Assembly: GCF_012927345.1 (NCBI RefSeq)
Contig: NZ_JABBGJ010000027.1
Location: forward strand, 1 to 64,000
Reading direction: 5' to 3'
DNA length: 64,000 bases
Source of the DNA: Paraburkholderia polaris
Lineage (GTDB): Bacteria; Pseudomonadota; Gammaproteobacteria; Burkholderiales; Burkholderiaceae
In this document: positions 45,908-53,939 of the stretch, one piece after another
Layout: the number at the start of each line of letters is the position of its first letter
Numbering within the stretch: position 1 is the first letter of the stretch
The notes under the pieces: model-generated
Database searches by the model: none
The model's input: only the letters and a program-made list of their open reading frames with translations
What the model was told of the DNA's origin: nothing
Translations under genes and position numbers: made by a program

Positions 45908-47077
45908 TCAGGCGCTGCGCGACTCGGGTTCGTCGTCGGTCAGAATGCCTGCGTCCTGCGCCGCATCGCGACGACCCTCAGGATCGCCGTGCGCCGCCGT
46001 GGTCGGGTTCGGCTCGGCGGCGTGCTCCGTATCGCGGAGTACGCCCGAGTCGTGCGCGGGTATTGCCGGATCGGCCAGGGAGACCGGATCGTGATTCAGT
46101 GCGGGCTCGGCAGCGCCGGCCTGCGGTTCAACCTGTAGCTCAACGCTTGCCGCTTCGGCATGTTCTTGCTCGGCCGGGGCGGCGGCAGCATCCTGATGCG
46201 ACTCGGGTGCCGGCGCGACATTCGCCTCGCCATGCGTTGCTTCGACAGGTTCAACTGCCTCGTTTGCTTCGTCCACCCCGCTTGCCTCAGTCAACTCCGC
46301 GTGCTGCGTCTCATCGACTGGCGCTTGATGCTCTCCAGCGTTTTCGCCAGCGATTTCCGTTCCCGCTGCCTCGCCTGCTTCTTCGACGTGACCGCTATCG
46401 GCACCCTCGCCGGGCGATCCGCCCACTTCAGCCGCTGTCTCGCCTGTGGCGGAGTCCACCTGCTCGGCGAGCACGCCCTCTTCTCCAGATGCCAATGCCT
46501 GTGCGGCCTCGATCTCGGAAAATTCGATCGCATGCTGACCGAGCAGATCCGCGTTCAGCTGCGCCGACGGATCGGCGAGCGGCGGCAATTCGTCGAGCGC
46601 CTTCAGGCCGAGGTCGTCGAGAAACTGCCGCGTGGTCGCGTACAGCGCCGGACGGCCTGGCACATCACGATGGCCGATCACTTCGATCCAGCCGCGATCC
46701 TCGAGTTGCTTGACGACCTGCGTATTCACGGTGACGCCGCGAATCTCTTCGATATCGCCGCGCGTGACCGGTTGCCTGTACGCAATGATCGCGAGCGTCT
46801 CGAGCACCGCGCGCGAATATTTCGGCGGCTTCTCAGGATGCAAACGATCCAGGTACGAACGCATCGCGGGCTTGCTTTGAAATCGCCAGCCCGACGCCAG
46901 CCCGACCAGCTCCACACCGCGCCCAGACCAATCCTGCTTGAGGTCTTCGAGCAAATTCCGGACAGTGTCTGCCGACACGCCGTCGGCAAAGAGCTTGCGC
47001 AGATCGCCGAGCTTTAACGGCTCCTGTGCGCAGATCAAGGCAGTCTCGAGGACGATCTTCGCCTCTTGGGTATTCAT
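45908..47077 (-). CDS. scpB: segregation and condensation protein ScpB with acidic C-terminal extension
   Basis: Residues 1-190 are the tandem winged-helix ScpB fold (AKIVLETALICAQEPLKLGD, LETLAIIAYRQPVTRGDIEE, IRGVTVNTQVVKQLEDRGWI, LYATTRQFLDDLGLKALDEL). It binds the SMC-ScpA complex for chromosome segregation. Residues 200-389 are an Ala/Glu/Pro/Val-rich, strongly acidic tail absent from typical ScpB (about 190-200 aa). The rluB gene starts 65 bp downstream. scpA is not in the window. Confidence 0.9.
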   Translation of the reverse strand: MNTQEAKIVLETALICAQEPLKLGDLRKLFADGVSADTVRNLLEDLKQDWSGRGVELVGLASGWRFQSKPAMRSYLDRLHPEKPPKYSRAVLETLAIIAYRQPVTRGDIEEIRGVTVNTQVVKQLEDRGWIEVIGHRDVPGRPALYATTRQFLDDLGLKALDELPPLADPSAQLNADLLGQHAIEFSEIEAAQALASGEEGVLAEQVDSATGETAAEVGGSPGEGADSGHVEEAGEAAGTEIAGENAGEHQAPVDETQHAELTEASGVDEANEAVEPVEATHGEANVAPAPESHQDAAAAPAEQEHAEAASVELQVEPQAGAAEPALNHDPVSLADPAIPAHDSGVLRDTEHAAEPNPTTAAHGDPEGRRDAAQDAGILTDDEPESRSA

Positions 47078-47461
47078 GCAGCTAGGTCAGACCCTGTGGT
47101 CAAAGAACCGGATCAAACAGACGATGTGGAACTGAAGACGCGCTCGCCCGATTCTGATCGGTCATATTGATGGGAGCACGCACCGGGGGGAGGCGAAACA
47201 GGCAATCGAGCCAAACCCAGCCGGACGGAGCAGCGATATTCCTGAAAGGAATCGCGTGACTGAGCGCCATATTACGCAAAAACAATCAGTGCGTAAAGAC
47301 GAAATCCCCGGCGCATTTTTCAGCCATGCCTCAACTTGCCCGCGAAACAGGAAAAGCTGGCGGAAATGAACAGGAATCGGACCGCAAGAGGCCTGCAATC
47401 GGCCCGCAATCGACCCGGAAGACCCATAAGCCGCCGGCCCGCCTGCCCACTCCGCCGCGGC
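47078..47461. other. region upstream of scpB, no gene
   Basis: No credible gene in 384 bp. It holds a candidate scpB promoter (47269-47297) and the 3' end of the aminotransferase transcript, for which I see no clear terminator. Confidence 0.5.
47269..47297 (-). promoter_or_regulatory. candidate promoter of scpB-rluB
   Basis: On the minus strand TTTACG (47292-47297) and TAATAT (47269-47274) are 17 bp apart, each four of six consensus bases. The leader to scpB would be about 185 nt. Confidence 0.35.
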
Positions 47462-48685
47462 TCAATGCGCGCCATGTTGCGCCAGGAACCGCTTCAGACG
47501 CTCAACACCCGCGTCGAGCCGGACCGTATCGCAGGCGTAGCACCAGCGCACGAAGCCCTCGCCTTCGGGGCCGAATGCGCTGCCGGGCGCCACGCCCAAG
47601 CCCACTTCGCGCACCATGGCCTTGCAGAGCTCGAGGCTGCGCGACGCACCCGGCATCGAGAAAAACAGATACATCGCCCCGGGCGGCGTCTTCACGTCAA
47701 CACCCGGCACGGCGGATAGCGCCCGCACCAGATGGTCACGCGACGCCTTCAGGTCGAGCACCAGCTCCTGCGTGAAGCGCTCGCCCTGCTGGACGGCTGC
47801 GATGCCCGCCTGCTGGACGAAAGCCGGTGCGCACGACGTGTTGTATTCGACCAGCTTGCCCAGATCGTCCATCAGCGAGGCCGGCGCGACGATCCAGCCA
47901 AGCCGCCAGCCGGTCATCAGCCACGCCTTGGAAAACGAGTTCACGCAGATCACGCGCTCGTCGCGCGAGGCCAGATCGAGAAACGACGGCGCCGTGCGCG
48001 AATGGGCACCGCGCGTGCCGGAATCGGCGTCCGCGTAATAAAGACGCTCGTAGACTTCGTCGGCGACGATCCAGATGCCGTGGCGACGGCAATGCGCCAG
48101 CACGGCGCGCTGCTCGTCGCGGCTCATCACCCAGCCGGTCGGATTGTTCGGCGAGTTGATCAGGAGCATCTTCGTATCCGGCGTCAACGCCGCCAGCAGC
48201 TGCTCGACATCGAGTTGCCAGCCTCGTTCACCGTAGCCCAGTGCGACGGTTTCCACATGCGCGCCCAGAATCTTGGGAATCTCGACCAGATTCGGCCACA
48301 GCGGCGTTACCGCGACGACTCGGTCACCCGCGCCCACTACCAACTGCGCGGCCAGCATCAACGCGTTGACACCGGCGCTCGTCACCGCAATGTGATCGGG
48401 CGATGTCGTCCCGTGCAACCCGCTGACGTAGCCGGCGAGCGCCGCACGCAGCGGTGCAATGCCCAGGTTATGCGTATAGAAGGTAGCGCCGGCGGTCAAC
48501 GCGGCGCTGGCGGCGTCGCGGATGAAGGCCGGGGTTACCCGGTCGGACTCGCCGAACCAGAACGGCAACACGTCTGCGACACCGAAACCGGCATTCGCGA
48601 CTTCACGGATCTGCGAAGGACGCAGTGCGCGCACGGCATCGCGCGCGTTGGGGACGGAGGGCACAGGCAGATCCGATTCGCTCAT
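47462..48685 (-). CDS. PLP-dependent class I/II aminotransferase
   Basis: The 407-aa fold-type I aminotransferase has a PLP-Lys motif (INSFSKAWLMTGWRLGWIV), NSPNNPTGWVMSRDE and VADEVYERLYY. Substrates are probably an amino acid and a 2-oxo acid; sequence alone does not say which. The ATG at 48685 (MSESDLPVPSV) was chosen; the frame runs on to 48829 with unrelated sequence. The gene stands alone, 241 bp from the lysR gene transcribed in the same direction. Confidence 0.88.
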   Translation of the reverse strand: MSESDLPVPSVPNARDAVRALRPSQIREVANAGFGVADVLPFWFGESDRVTPAFIRDAASAALTAGATFYTHNLGIAPLRAALAGYVSGLHGTTSPDHIAVTSAGVNALMLAAQLVVGAGDRVVAVTPLWPNLVEIPKILGAHVETVALGYGERGWQLDVEQLLAALTPDTKMLLINSPNNPTGWVMSRDEQRAVLAHCRRHGIWIVADEVYERLYYADADSGTRGAHSRTAPSFLDLASRDERVICVNSFSKAWLMTGWRLGWIVAPASLMDDLGKLVEYNTSCAPAFVQQAGIAAVQQGERFTQELVLDLKASRDHLVRALSAVPGVDVKTPPGAMYLFFSMPGASRSLELCKAMVREVGLGVAPGSAFGPEGEGFVRWCYACDTVRLDAGVERLKRFLAQHGAH

Positions 48686-48926
48686 CGAGACTTCCAGACG
48701 GTAATGGACGGGTAATGGGAGGTAATTGCTCAAGGCTGACGCTTGGGAGAGGCGACAGTTTAGCGCGGCGCCTCTTTTTGGGATGGCGAAGTCACTGACA
48801 CGCGAGGCGCGATCAAACGTCGGCCGCACCAGTGAATCCGATTAACGGGCGAGGCTCAAGGCGGTGACCGCTCCGCAGATCACAACAAACCCGATCTCGC
48901 CGAAGCAACGGCACATGCCCGAGTCA

Positions 48927-49829
48927 TCAGTTCAAGTCCTCCGCACGCGCCGGCAATTGACGAATCAGGCCCCAGACCGCCTCCGCCGCCGGCGACAGCG
49001 AGCGGTCGCGCCGCCGCACCAGTTCGACCGTGCGCTCGGCGCGCGGCACGAGTGGCCGCGCCACCAGCGAGGCACCCGCCGGCAGCGGCAGCGCCAGCCA
49101 CGGCAGCACGCTCACGCCGACACCCGCTTCGACCAGCCCAAAAACGGTCGCCGAATGCCCCAGCTCCTGCACCACAGTGGCGCTCACGCCGTACTCCTGC
49201 ATGACAGCGTCGATGATTGGCCGGCTGCCTGACGCGTAATCGAGCATGACGAGTTGCTGGCCTTCGAGGTCCGTCCATGCCACCCGCTCCTGCGCCGCCA
49301 AGGGGTGGTCGTCGCGCGAAACGACGCAAAACGAATCCGTCATGAGCGATTCGCTGAGGAGGTCGTCGGCGGAAAACGGGCCGATGATCACGCCGAAATC
49401 GACTTCGCCCGACTTCACCTTACGCACCACGTCGCTTTGCACGTCGTCGCGCAGACCCAGCGTGATGTAGGGGAACTGACGCCCGCACGACGCCACCACG
49501 CCGGGCATCAACCGGCAGGCGACCGTCGGGCTCGCGGCCACCACGACGCGTCCGCGGCGCTGTTCGCCGATTTCGCGGATCTCGCGCAACGCGTCGTCGA
49601 GATCCGTCAGCAGGCGTGACACGCTCGATACCAGGTTGCCGCCGACATCCGTGAGCTGCACCTCGCGAGTCGTGCGGTCGATCAATTTCAGACCGATCTC
49701 CCCCTCCAGTTCACGTACGCAGCGACTGACCGCCGATTGCGTCAGACCGATTTCATCGCCGGCCCGGCTGAAGCTTTGCAAACGGGCGACCTCAATGAAA
49801 ACCCTTAGCTGACGCAGCGTTACATTCAT
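48927..49829 (-). CDS. LysR-family transcriptional regulator
   Basis: The 300-aa regulator has the N-terminal LysR helix-turn-helix (FIEVARLQSFSRAGDEIGLT, QSAVSRCVRELEGEIGLKLI) and a two-lobed effector domain (RRGRVVVAASPTVACRLMPG; VDFGVIIGPFSADDLLSESL). Target and effector are unknown. It is oriented away from the DUF4096 gene at 50236, so the gap between them (49830-50235) holds both control regions. The start is the usual MNVTLRQLRVFIEV. Confidence 0.92.
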   Translation of the reverse strand: MNVTLRQLRVFIEVARLQSFSRAGDEIGLTQSAVSRCVRELEGEIGLKLIDRTTREVQLTDVGGNLVSSVSRLLTDLDDALREIREIGEQRRGRVVVAASPTVACRLMPGVVASCGRQFPYITLGLRDDVQSDVVRKVKSGEVDFGVIIGPFSADDLLSESLMTDSFCVVSRDDHPLAAQERVAWTDLEGQQLVMLDYASGSRPIIDAVMQEYGVSATVVQELGHSATVFGLVEAGVGVSVLPWLALPLPAGASLVARPLVPRAERTVELVRRRDRSLSPAAEAVWGLIRQLPARAEDLN

Positions 49830-49954
49830 TTACCGACCTCATCAATAACCTCATTTGATGCGCATTGTATGGCGAAATGCCGCACCACATTTGCATTTAG
49901 TGGTCTCGCTGCGATGCAGCAATAAGGCGCAAACGCACGCTGGCCGGGCCTGAT

Positions 49955-49971
49955 TGCACAAGATTGGTGAT
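49955..49971 (+). promoter_or_regulatory. NtrC-like enhancer site
   Basis: The 17-mer TGCACAAGATTGGTGAT matches the NtrC consensus TGCACCA-N3-TGGTGCA at 11 of 14 specified positions. It is centred about 136 bp upstream of the predicted sigma-54 transcript start near 50099, a typical enhancer distance. Confidence 0.5.
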
Positions 49972-50072
49972 TGTCCCGATTTGCGAGATGGGTTTTTTGG
50001 ATTCTTATACGCCCCTAGCTAGCGCCCGCGCTGGCCCGCTGTCACAGGGCTTTCAGGTAGTTGGACTCAACT

Positions 50073-50088
50073 TGGCACACTTCCTGCA
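50073..50088 (+). promoter_or_regulatory. sigma-54 promoter of the second DUF4096 gene or its leader RNA
   Basis: TGGCAC (50073-50078), five bases, then CTGCA (50084-50088); GG and GC are exactly ten bases apart. Only one base of the core (T to C at the -12 side) deviates from TGGCAC-N5-TTGCA. Predicted start near 50099, 137 bp before the coding start. Confidence 0.65.
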
Positions 50089-50102
50089 TTTACATGCACA
50101 CA

Positions 50103-50209
50103 GGGTCGGCGCCATGACTACTGACTGAATAGCAGATTGTGGCAAGCCCGACCCCCCTTGGCACTCGCCTATCGAGTGCATGGAGAGTGCGCGGCGCGGG
50201 GCAGCGCAC
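50103..50209 (+). ncRNA. candidate structured leader or small RNA
   Basis: Starting four bases after the predicted sigma-54 transcript start, GGGTCGG (50103-50109) pairs with CCGACCC (50148-50154), enclosing GCCA/TGGC. GCACTCG (50161-50167) pairs with CGAGTGC (50173-50179), and GTGCGC (50187-50192) with GCGCAC (50204-50209). No T-run follows, so it is more likely a 5' leader of the DUF4096 mRNA than a free RNA. It matches no riboswitch class I recognise. Confidence 0.4.
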
Positions 50210-50235
50210 CGGAGTTAGCTTCGCTGAGGTGAAAC

Positions 50236-50637
50236 ATGATGCTGTTCGACGATTTGAGAGACAACGAGTGGGCGCTGGTTGAGGCGTTGTTCTGTGCGGA
50301 GCCCGCACGGAGCGAACGGCGCGGTCGGCCACGCGTGGAAGCGCGCGCGGTTGTCAACGCTGTGCTTTGGGTGCTGTCGACGGGCGAAGGCTGGTCCAAA
50401 CTGCCAGGCCGCTATCCGTCGCCGCCGACTTGCCGCCGTCGCTTCGACGAATGGCAAGCCGATGGTACGCTCGCCGAAATAGTTAAGCGACTCGGCACCA
50501 GCGGCCGTGAAATTTCGCTGCGCGGACGCATTGGCGCGACTGCGGCGAAGCCGCCGGCACCGCCGAGCCGCGACCGCTTGCGTGGCGCGTTCTGGACTAA
50601 TCCGGAATCGTGGCGCGCGCCGGTCAAGATGGCCTGA
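50236..50637 (+). CDS. second stand-alone DUF4096 protein (transposase N-terminal domain only)
   Basis: The 133-aa protein carries a DUF4096 domain in residues 1-85 (LRDNEWALVEALF, RGRPRVEARAVVNAVLWVLS, TGEGWSKLPGRYPSPPTCRR, RFDEWQADGTLAEIVKRLG), then about 45 Arg/Pro-rich residues. There is no DDE domain and no inverted repeats of an insertion sequence. It is clearly related to, but diverged from, the protein at 21284-21748. GAGGTG precedes the ATG. Its sigma-54 promoter and structured leader argue for a host regulatory function; a fossil transposase is the alternative. Confidence 0.7.
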   Translation: MMLFDDLRDNEWALVEALFCAEPARSERRGRPRVEARAVVNAVLWVLSTGEGWSKLPGRYPSPPTCRRRFDEWQADGTLAEIVKRLGTSGREISLRGRIGATAAKPPAPPSRDRLRGAFWTNPESWRAPVKMA

Positions 50638-50651
50638 CGCGAATCGTTTTG

Positions 50652-50679
50652 CCGCCGGGCGCCTGCGGGCGCCCGGCGG
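50652..50679. repeat. perfect hairpin after the DUF4096 gene
   Basis: CCGCCGGGCGCC and GGCGCCCGGCGG form 12 perfect GC pairs with a TGCG loop, 15 bp after the stop. There is no T-run. Confidence 0.6.
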
Positions 50680-50784
50680 GTATCTGGGCCGTCGTGCGCC
50701 GTATGTCGACGCCCGCCCGGCCTGCAATGGGCACCGCACGTCGGCGCGCCCAGCACAGTCGTCCCTTCCCGCTTCGTCGACTTC

Positions 50785-50824
50785 ACCATCGGGCCGCTTC
50801 AGACGCCTGAAGCGGCCCGATGGT
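50785..50824. repeat. 18-bp perfect hairpin between DUF4096 gene and small exported protein
   Basis: ACCATCGGGCCGCTTCAG (50785-50802) and its exact complement (50807-50824) are separated by four bases. No T-run follows on either strand, so it is not a textbook terminator; an extragenic palindrome or transcript stabiliser is possible. Confidence 0.65.
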
Positions 50825-50932
50825 TGCCGGTGAAACATCCATTTACCATTGCTTACAGCGTGCTTTCGCCATTCGGCATACCTTATGTGTATGCAAACAG
50901 GCCTTGAGTGATCGGCTTGACGGGAGCCCAGC

Positions 50933-51187
50933 ATGAAACCAATGTCACTGCTTCTGTGCGGCATTGTCGTTTCATCAATGGCCGCACCGGCGCTCGCACA
51001 GCAGCGCCCACAAGGCTGGAACTGGCGGCCGGATCATACGGCCACGGCTGAAGCCTGGCAGCAAAGCGAACCACGCAACCGCGACTTCACGCCGCCGGTG
51101 CCGCGTGGCGACTTGCGCGGCGATATCGCGAGCAATGCGCGCACGCGGCAGGAGCCCCCGCGCGAAGATCCCACACACCGGCGCTAG
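50933..51187 (+). CDS. small exported protein, family not recognised
   Basis: The 84-aa protein has a clear signal peptide (LLLCGIVVSSMAAPALA, cleavage after residue 22), leaving about 62 hydrophilic residues rich in Arg, Pro, Asp and Glu (for example RPQGWNWRPDHTATAEAWQQ). No Cys or hydrophobic core remains, so the mature form is probably disordered in the periplasm. GGGAG precedes the ATG. I do not recognise the family. Confidence 0.65.
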   Translation: MKPMSLLLCGIVVSSMAAPALAQQRPQGWNWRPDHTATAEAWQQSEPRNRDFTPPVPRGDLRGDIASNARTRQEPPREDPTHRR

Positions 51188-51568
51188 TCGCACGCCGACG
51201 CGCGAGGGCGTGGCTGGGGGCGCTTCAGATCGTGGGTATTGGGACCGCTGCGGTTTACGCTGCTGTTGTCCGCTGCTGTGTCCGCTATTGCTGGCGTTCA
51301 CCGTAACCGCGAAACAACGCGCTGCATGGCGAACTGAACAAGTGGGGAACCACCTGGCGCTGCGCCAGTCTGATTTAACGCCATTAGCACAGCGTGGCAG
51401 TAGTAATTCCGGTACGCCCGTATCCTTGCGATACGGGCTTTTTTTTTGCGTCAACGGGCTGGCACTGCGCGCTGCACCCAGCGCATAAGCTGAGCGCTAA
51501 AGCGGAGCAATAAAATCACCGCCAGCCGCGTAAAGCGGCCGGAAAACAGCGCCAACCTGCCCGCCGTC
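51188..51568. other. long gap with possible 3' UTR or small RNA
   Basis: 381 bp without a credible gene. The plus strand contains short stems such as CTGGCG/CGCCAG near 51355-51371 and ends in the strong terminator at 51416-51447. The segment could be a long 3' UTR of the small exported protein or encode an independent RNA; no promoter stands out. Confidence 0.4.
51416..51447 (+). terminator. intrinsic terminator
   Basis: GCCCGTATC (51416-51424) and GATACGGGC (51430-51438) form a 9-bp perfect stem with a 5-nt loop followed by nine T. It is 230 bp downstream of the nearest plus-strand gene. Confidence 0.9.
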
Positions 51569-51892
51569 TTAAGGACGGGCTTCGAGAGCGGCAGTGGGCC
51601 GCGCTTCGGCTGTAGCGACGACGTAGTCGTTCATTCGCTGGACGGTCCAGCTCAACAGGCGTTCGTCGTGCGCGAGTCTCGCGAACTCGGCCCTGCCACG
51701 CTCGGTGAGCACGGCGATATCGACAGGCGCGTGAAAACCCGGAGCCGGAGCGACAGTACGCTGCCGAACAGTGTCCATCAGGCCTAACGCGCGAAGATAT
51801 TGAAATACACCCGGCCGTCTGGCCCATGGGACCTGGCGATATTGCGCCCGCCGCAGCGCTTCAAGTACCGCTTCGTTGGAATACGTGGTCAT
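51569..51892 (-). CDS. conserved-looking hypothetical protein, 107 aa
   Basis: The product is a compact soluble protein (EAVLEALRRAQYRQVPWARR; QYLRALGLMDTVRQRTV; VDIAVLTERGRAEFARLAHD) with a winged-helix-like rhythm of helices and a strand pair, but no family I can name. Codon use is like the neighbours. AAGTGAG abuts the ATG, a weak ribosome binding site. It lies alone between convergent and divergent neighbours. Confidence 0.55.
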   Translation of the reverse strand: MTTYSNEAVLEALRRAQYRQVPWARRPGVFQYLRALGLMDTVRQRTVAPAPGFHAPVDIAVLTERGRAEFARLAHDERLLSWTVQRMNDYVVATAEARPTAALEARP

Positions 51893-52090
51893 CTCACTTC
51901 TTTCTTAAAGTGCAGCTATGACACATTTATGCCCAACACGTCACCGCGCCACCAGTGACGCGCGTAGCACCCGCCCTTGGCTGGAAGCTGGCTGTCTGAT
52001 GTACAGCCGAATTCCGCCAGGTGCTGCCTGGTCTCGTTTTCGGAAGCCCCCGTCTGAACGGCATGTTAGCGTTCTCTCTACGGGCCGACG

Positions 52091-52879
52091 ATGCAACCGC
52101 TGCGGCGCGATAGCAAGCCCATAGATTTAACCCGAAAGTCATACGTTACCCCATTTAAATTGATTCTATTCACTTTATTAGCGCTTTTTTTTGCAGCAAT
52201 CGTGCTATGGAAACGGGCCCGCCGGCCTCTTGCCATGGTCACGATCGCCCTGTTCTGGCTGCTCGCCGCCGGCTGGCTCACTGCGCCATTATTGGAATTG
52301 GCGCAGCCGCATCGGCAGACCGACACGCCTGCGAGTTTCGCGCCGCGCACCGCGATCATCCTGCTCGGCGGCGGCACCATCTATGGCGACGACGATGTGC
52401 TCGTCCCGCCGCCCGACGTGCTCGCGCGCATCGTGGTGAGCGCCAACAACTACGCAGCCTGCAAGCGTACGGCGGCCACATGTCAGGTGATCGTGAGCGG
52501 TGGCAATCCGCAACGGCATGCCGCAACCGAAGCGGACACCTACCTGCCTTACCTGCTGCGCAAACAGGTACCGCGTACGGATATCGTGCTGGAAAACAGC
52601 AGCCGCACAACATACGAAAACGCGCGCAACGTCTCGGCTATTCTCGATCGATCACGTTACGACTCCCTGATACTCGTCACCTCCGCGTATCAGATGCCGC
52701 GCGCCTTGCTCGACTTCCATCGTTTCGGCCTGACGCCGCAGCCCTTGATCTCGAGCGCGCGGCGCGCACGCCTGGGTGTACTGCCCCGCTATGACAATTT
52801 GGTGAGTGCGGAGATTGCGCTACATGAACTGATTGGAATTGCACAATTTCATGTCTATCGTGCAATCGGATGGTTCTGA
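52091..52879 (+). CDS. YdcF/SanA-like DUF218 membrane protein
   Basis: The 262-aa protein has two N-terminal membrane helices (LILFTLLALFFAAIVLW; AMVTIALFWLLAAGWLTAPL), then a DUF218 domain: TAIILLGGGTIYGDD, CQVIVSGGNPQRHAATEADT, VLENSSRTTYENARNVSAIL and SLILVTSAYQMPRALLDFHR. Such proteins are linked to envelope and murein precursor homeostasis (ElyC, SanA), but the biochemical role is unsettled. The start has only a weak ribosome binding site, though no better start is available upstream. Confidence 0.85.
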   Translation: MQPLRRDSKPIDLTRKSYVTPFKLILFTLLALFFAAIVLWKRARRPLAMVTIALFWLLAAGWLTAPLLELAQPHRQTDTPASFAPRTAIILLGGGTIYGDDDVLVPPPDVLARIVVSANNYAACKRTAATCQVIVSGGNPQRHAATEADTYLPYLLRKQVPRTDIVLENSSRTTYENARNVSAILDRSRYDSLILVTSAYQMPRALLDFHRFGLTPQPLISSARRARLGVLPRYDNLVSAEIALHELIGIAQFHVYRAIGWF

Positions 52880-52993
52880 ATCTCACGCGCGGTGACGCGG
52901 CAATTTATTTAGAGATGCGAATATTCTTCATGTCGGCGATACGTTAGCGAGCTTGACGCGAGGATCGTCATCGAGCATGACTGTGGGCTGGAC

Positions 52994-53027
52994 GTAACAA
53001 GATGTAACGAATTGTCATTGCCGTTAC
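52994..53027 (+). promoter_or_regulatory. tandem GTAAC boxes, candidate response-regulator site
   Basis: GTAAC at 52994-52998 and 53004-53008 are direct repeats with 10-bp period; an inverted GTTAC follows at 53023-53027. They lie 30-65 bp upstream of a TAGAAT -10-like hexamer (53058-53063) that lacks a -35, the layout of promoters activated by OmpR/CpxR-type regulators. The identity of the regulator is unknown. Confidence 0.5.
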
Positions 53028-53125
53028 AAAACGTCCGCTGGAGCGGATATTGCTGGCTAGAATGGATTGTCTTTCCGATTGGACAGGCAAATACTCGGGT
53101 CCATCACCACTCTGCGGAGGTAACA

Positions 53126-53368
53126 ATGAAGAAAGTGTCCCTGGCGATCCTGGTTTCCCTCAGTGCCGTAACGGGCGCGGCCTATGCGCAGGACAACGGC
53201 GTCACGATGAGTACCGATCCGGCCAAGGCCGCCGACGTCGAACAGCGTGCGCAAGATTTGCAAAACCGCCAGCAAGCAATGGAAAGCGCACCTATGCCGG
53301 AAAAGCATCACAAGATGGCCCCGCACCATCATAAGAAGGCCGCCAAGGCCGACGCCGCCAGTTCGTAA
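53126..53368 (+). CDS. small His-rich periplasmic protein
   Basis: The 80-aa protein has a signal peptide ending AAYAQ (residue 19). A helical stretch follows (KAADVEQRAQDLQNRQQAME), then a His/Lys/Ala-rich tail (KHHKMAPHHHKKAAKADAA). The His cluster suggests metal or phosphate binding. GGAGG at optimal distance supports the ATG at 53126 over an in-frame ATG at 53012, which lies upstream of the promoter-like elements. Possible control by the GTAAC boxes at 52994-53027 fits an envelope-stress or metal-response protein. No named family is recognised. Confidence 0.7.
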   Translation: MKKVSLAILVSLSAVTGAAYAQDNGVTMSTDPAKAADVEQRAQDLQNRQQAMESAPMPEKHHKMAPHHHKKAAKADAASS

Positions 53369-53408
53369 GCGCGATCGACAGGATCACCCGCGGCCTCGTC
53401 GCGAAGGT

Positions 53409-53447
53409 GAAAAGCCGAAGCCGGCACCGCCGGTTTCGGCTTTTTTG
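53409..53447 (+). terminator. intrinsic terminator after the His-rich protein gene
   Basis: AAAAGCCGAAGCCGGC pairs with GCCGGTTTCGGCTTTTTT (one G-T pair, 4-nt loop), followed by T. It is 40 bp after the stop. Confidence 0.88.
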
Positions 53448-53581
53448 TTGTCTAATGAACTTGCTGCAGGCCCGCTGCGCCCGGCTGACGTTATGCTAAA
53501 GTCGCGCACCGACCGGCGCCCAGCGACCGTCGCCCGGCCGGAATCCCCCTAACCTGTGCGCACCTTGGTGCGGAGGACAGC

Positions 53582-53839
53582 ATGAGCAACATTCAGCTAG
53601 ATATCGAATGGACTGAAGCAGCATCTCGCAAAATCGAAAAACTGATGCCGCGCGGCGGTCAGGAAGCGTTCTTGGCGCTGCCGCCCGTCGAATGCCTGCC
53701 GATGGAAGGCGACGTGCTGTTTCTCGGTCCGGACGGCAAACAGCAACCGTTCATCGTTGCGGAGCGCCAGTATCACCACGACGGCGACGCCGACTGGACC
53801 ATCATCCTGATCCTCGACGTCCCGCAAGCCACGCACTAA
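53582..53839 (+). CDS. small cytoplasmic hypothetical protein, 85 aa
   Basis: Compact soluble protein without signal peptide (MSNIQLDIEWTEAASRKIEK; CLPMEGDVLFLGPDGKQQPF; IVAERQYHHDGDADWTIIL), strand-rich by appearance. GGAGGACAGC before the ATG is a strong ribosome binding site. I recognise no family. It is flanked by a terminator upstream and a convergent gene downstream, so it is a single-gene unit. Confidence 0.65.
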   Translation: MSNIQLDIEWTEAASRKIEKLMPRGGQEAFLALPPVECLPMEGDVLFLGPDGKQQPFIVAERQYHHDGDADWTIILILDVPQATH

Positions 53840-53939
53840 AGATAAACGGCGAGCGCAGCACAGGCCGGATCCGGCCTGGCAGTTCACTCGCCGTTGTTCA
53901 ACCCTCGTTGCTCGACTCCGCTGTTTGCCCCATGAGCGC

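Larger units (their letters stand above)
49830..50235. other. divergent control region lysR / DUF4096 gene
   Basis: 406 bp without a gene. It contains an NtrC-like palindrome (49955-49971), a sigma-54 promoter (50073-50088) and a leader that can fold into three stems (50103-50209). A possible second half-site pair (GCACCA at 49882-49887 and TGGT near 49900) lies close to lysR. Confidence 0.65.

Noticed and set aside
51973..51990. GG-N10-GC sigma-54-like site upstream of the YdcF-like gene
   Set aside because: Three mismatches in the conserved positions and no enhancer-like site nearby; too weak to report as a promoter.
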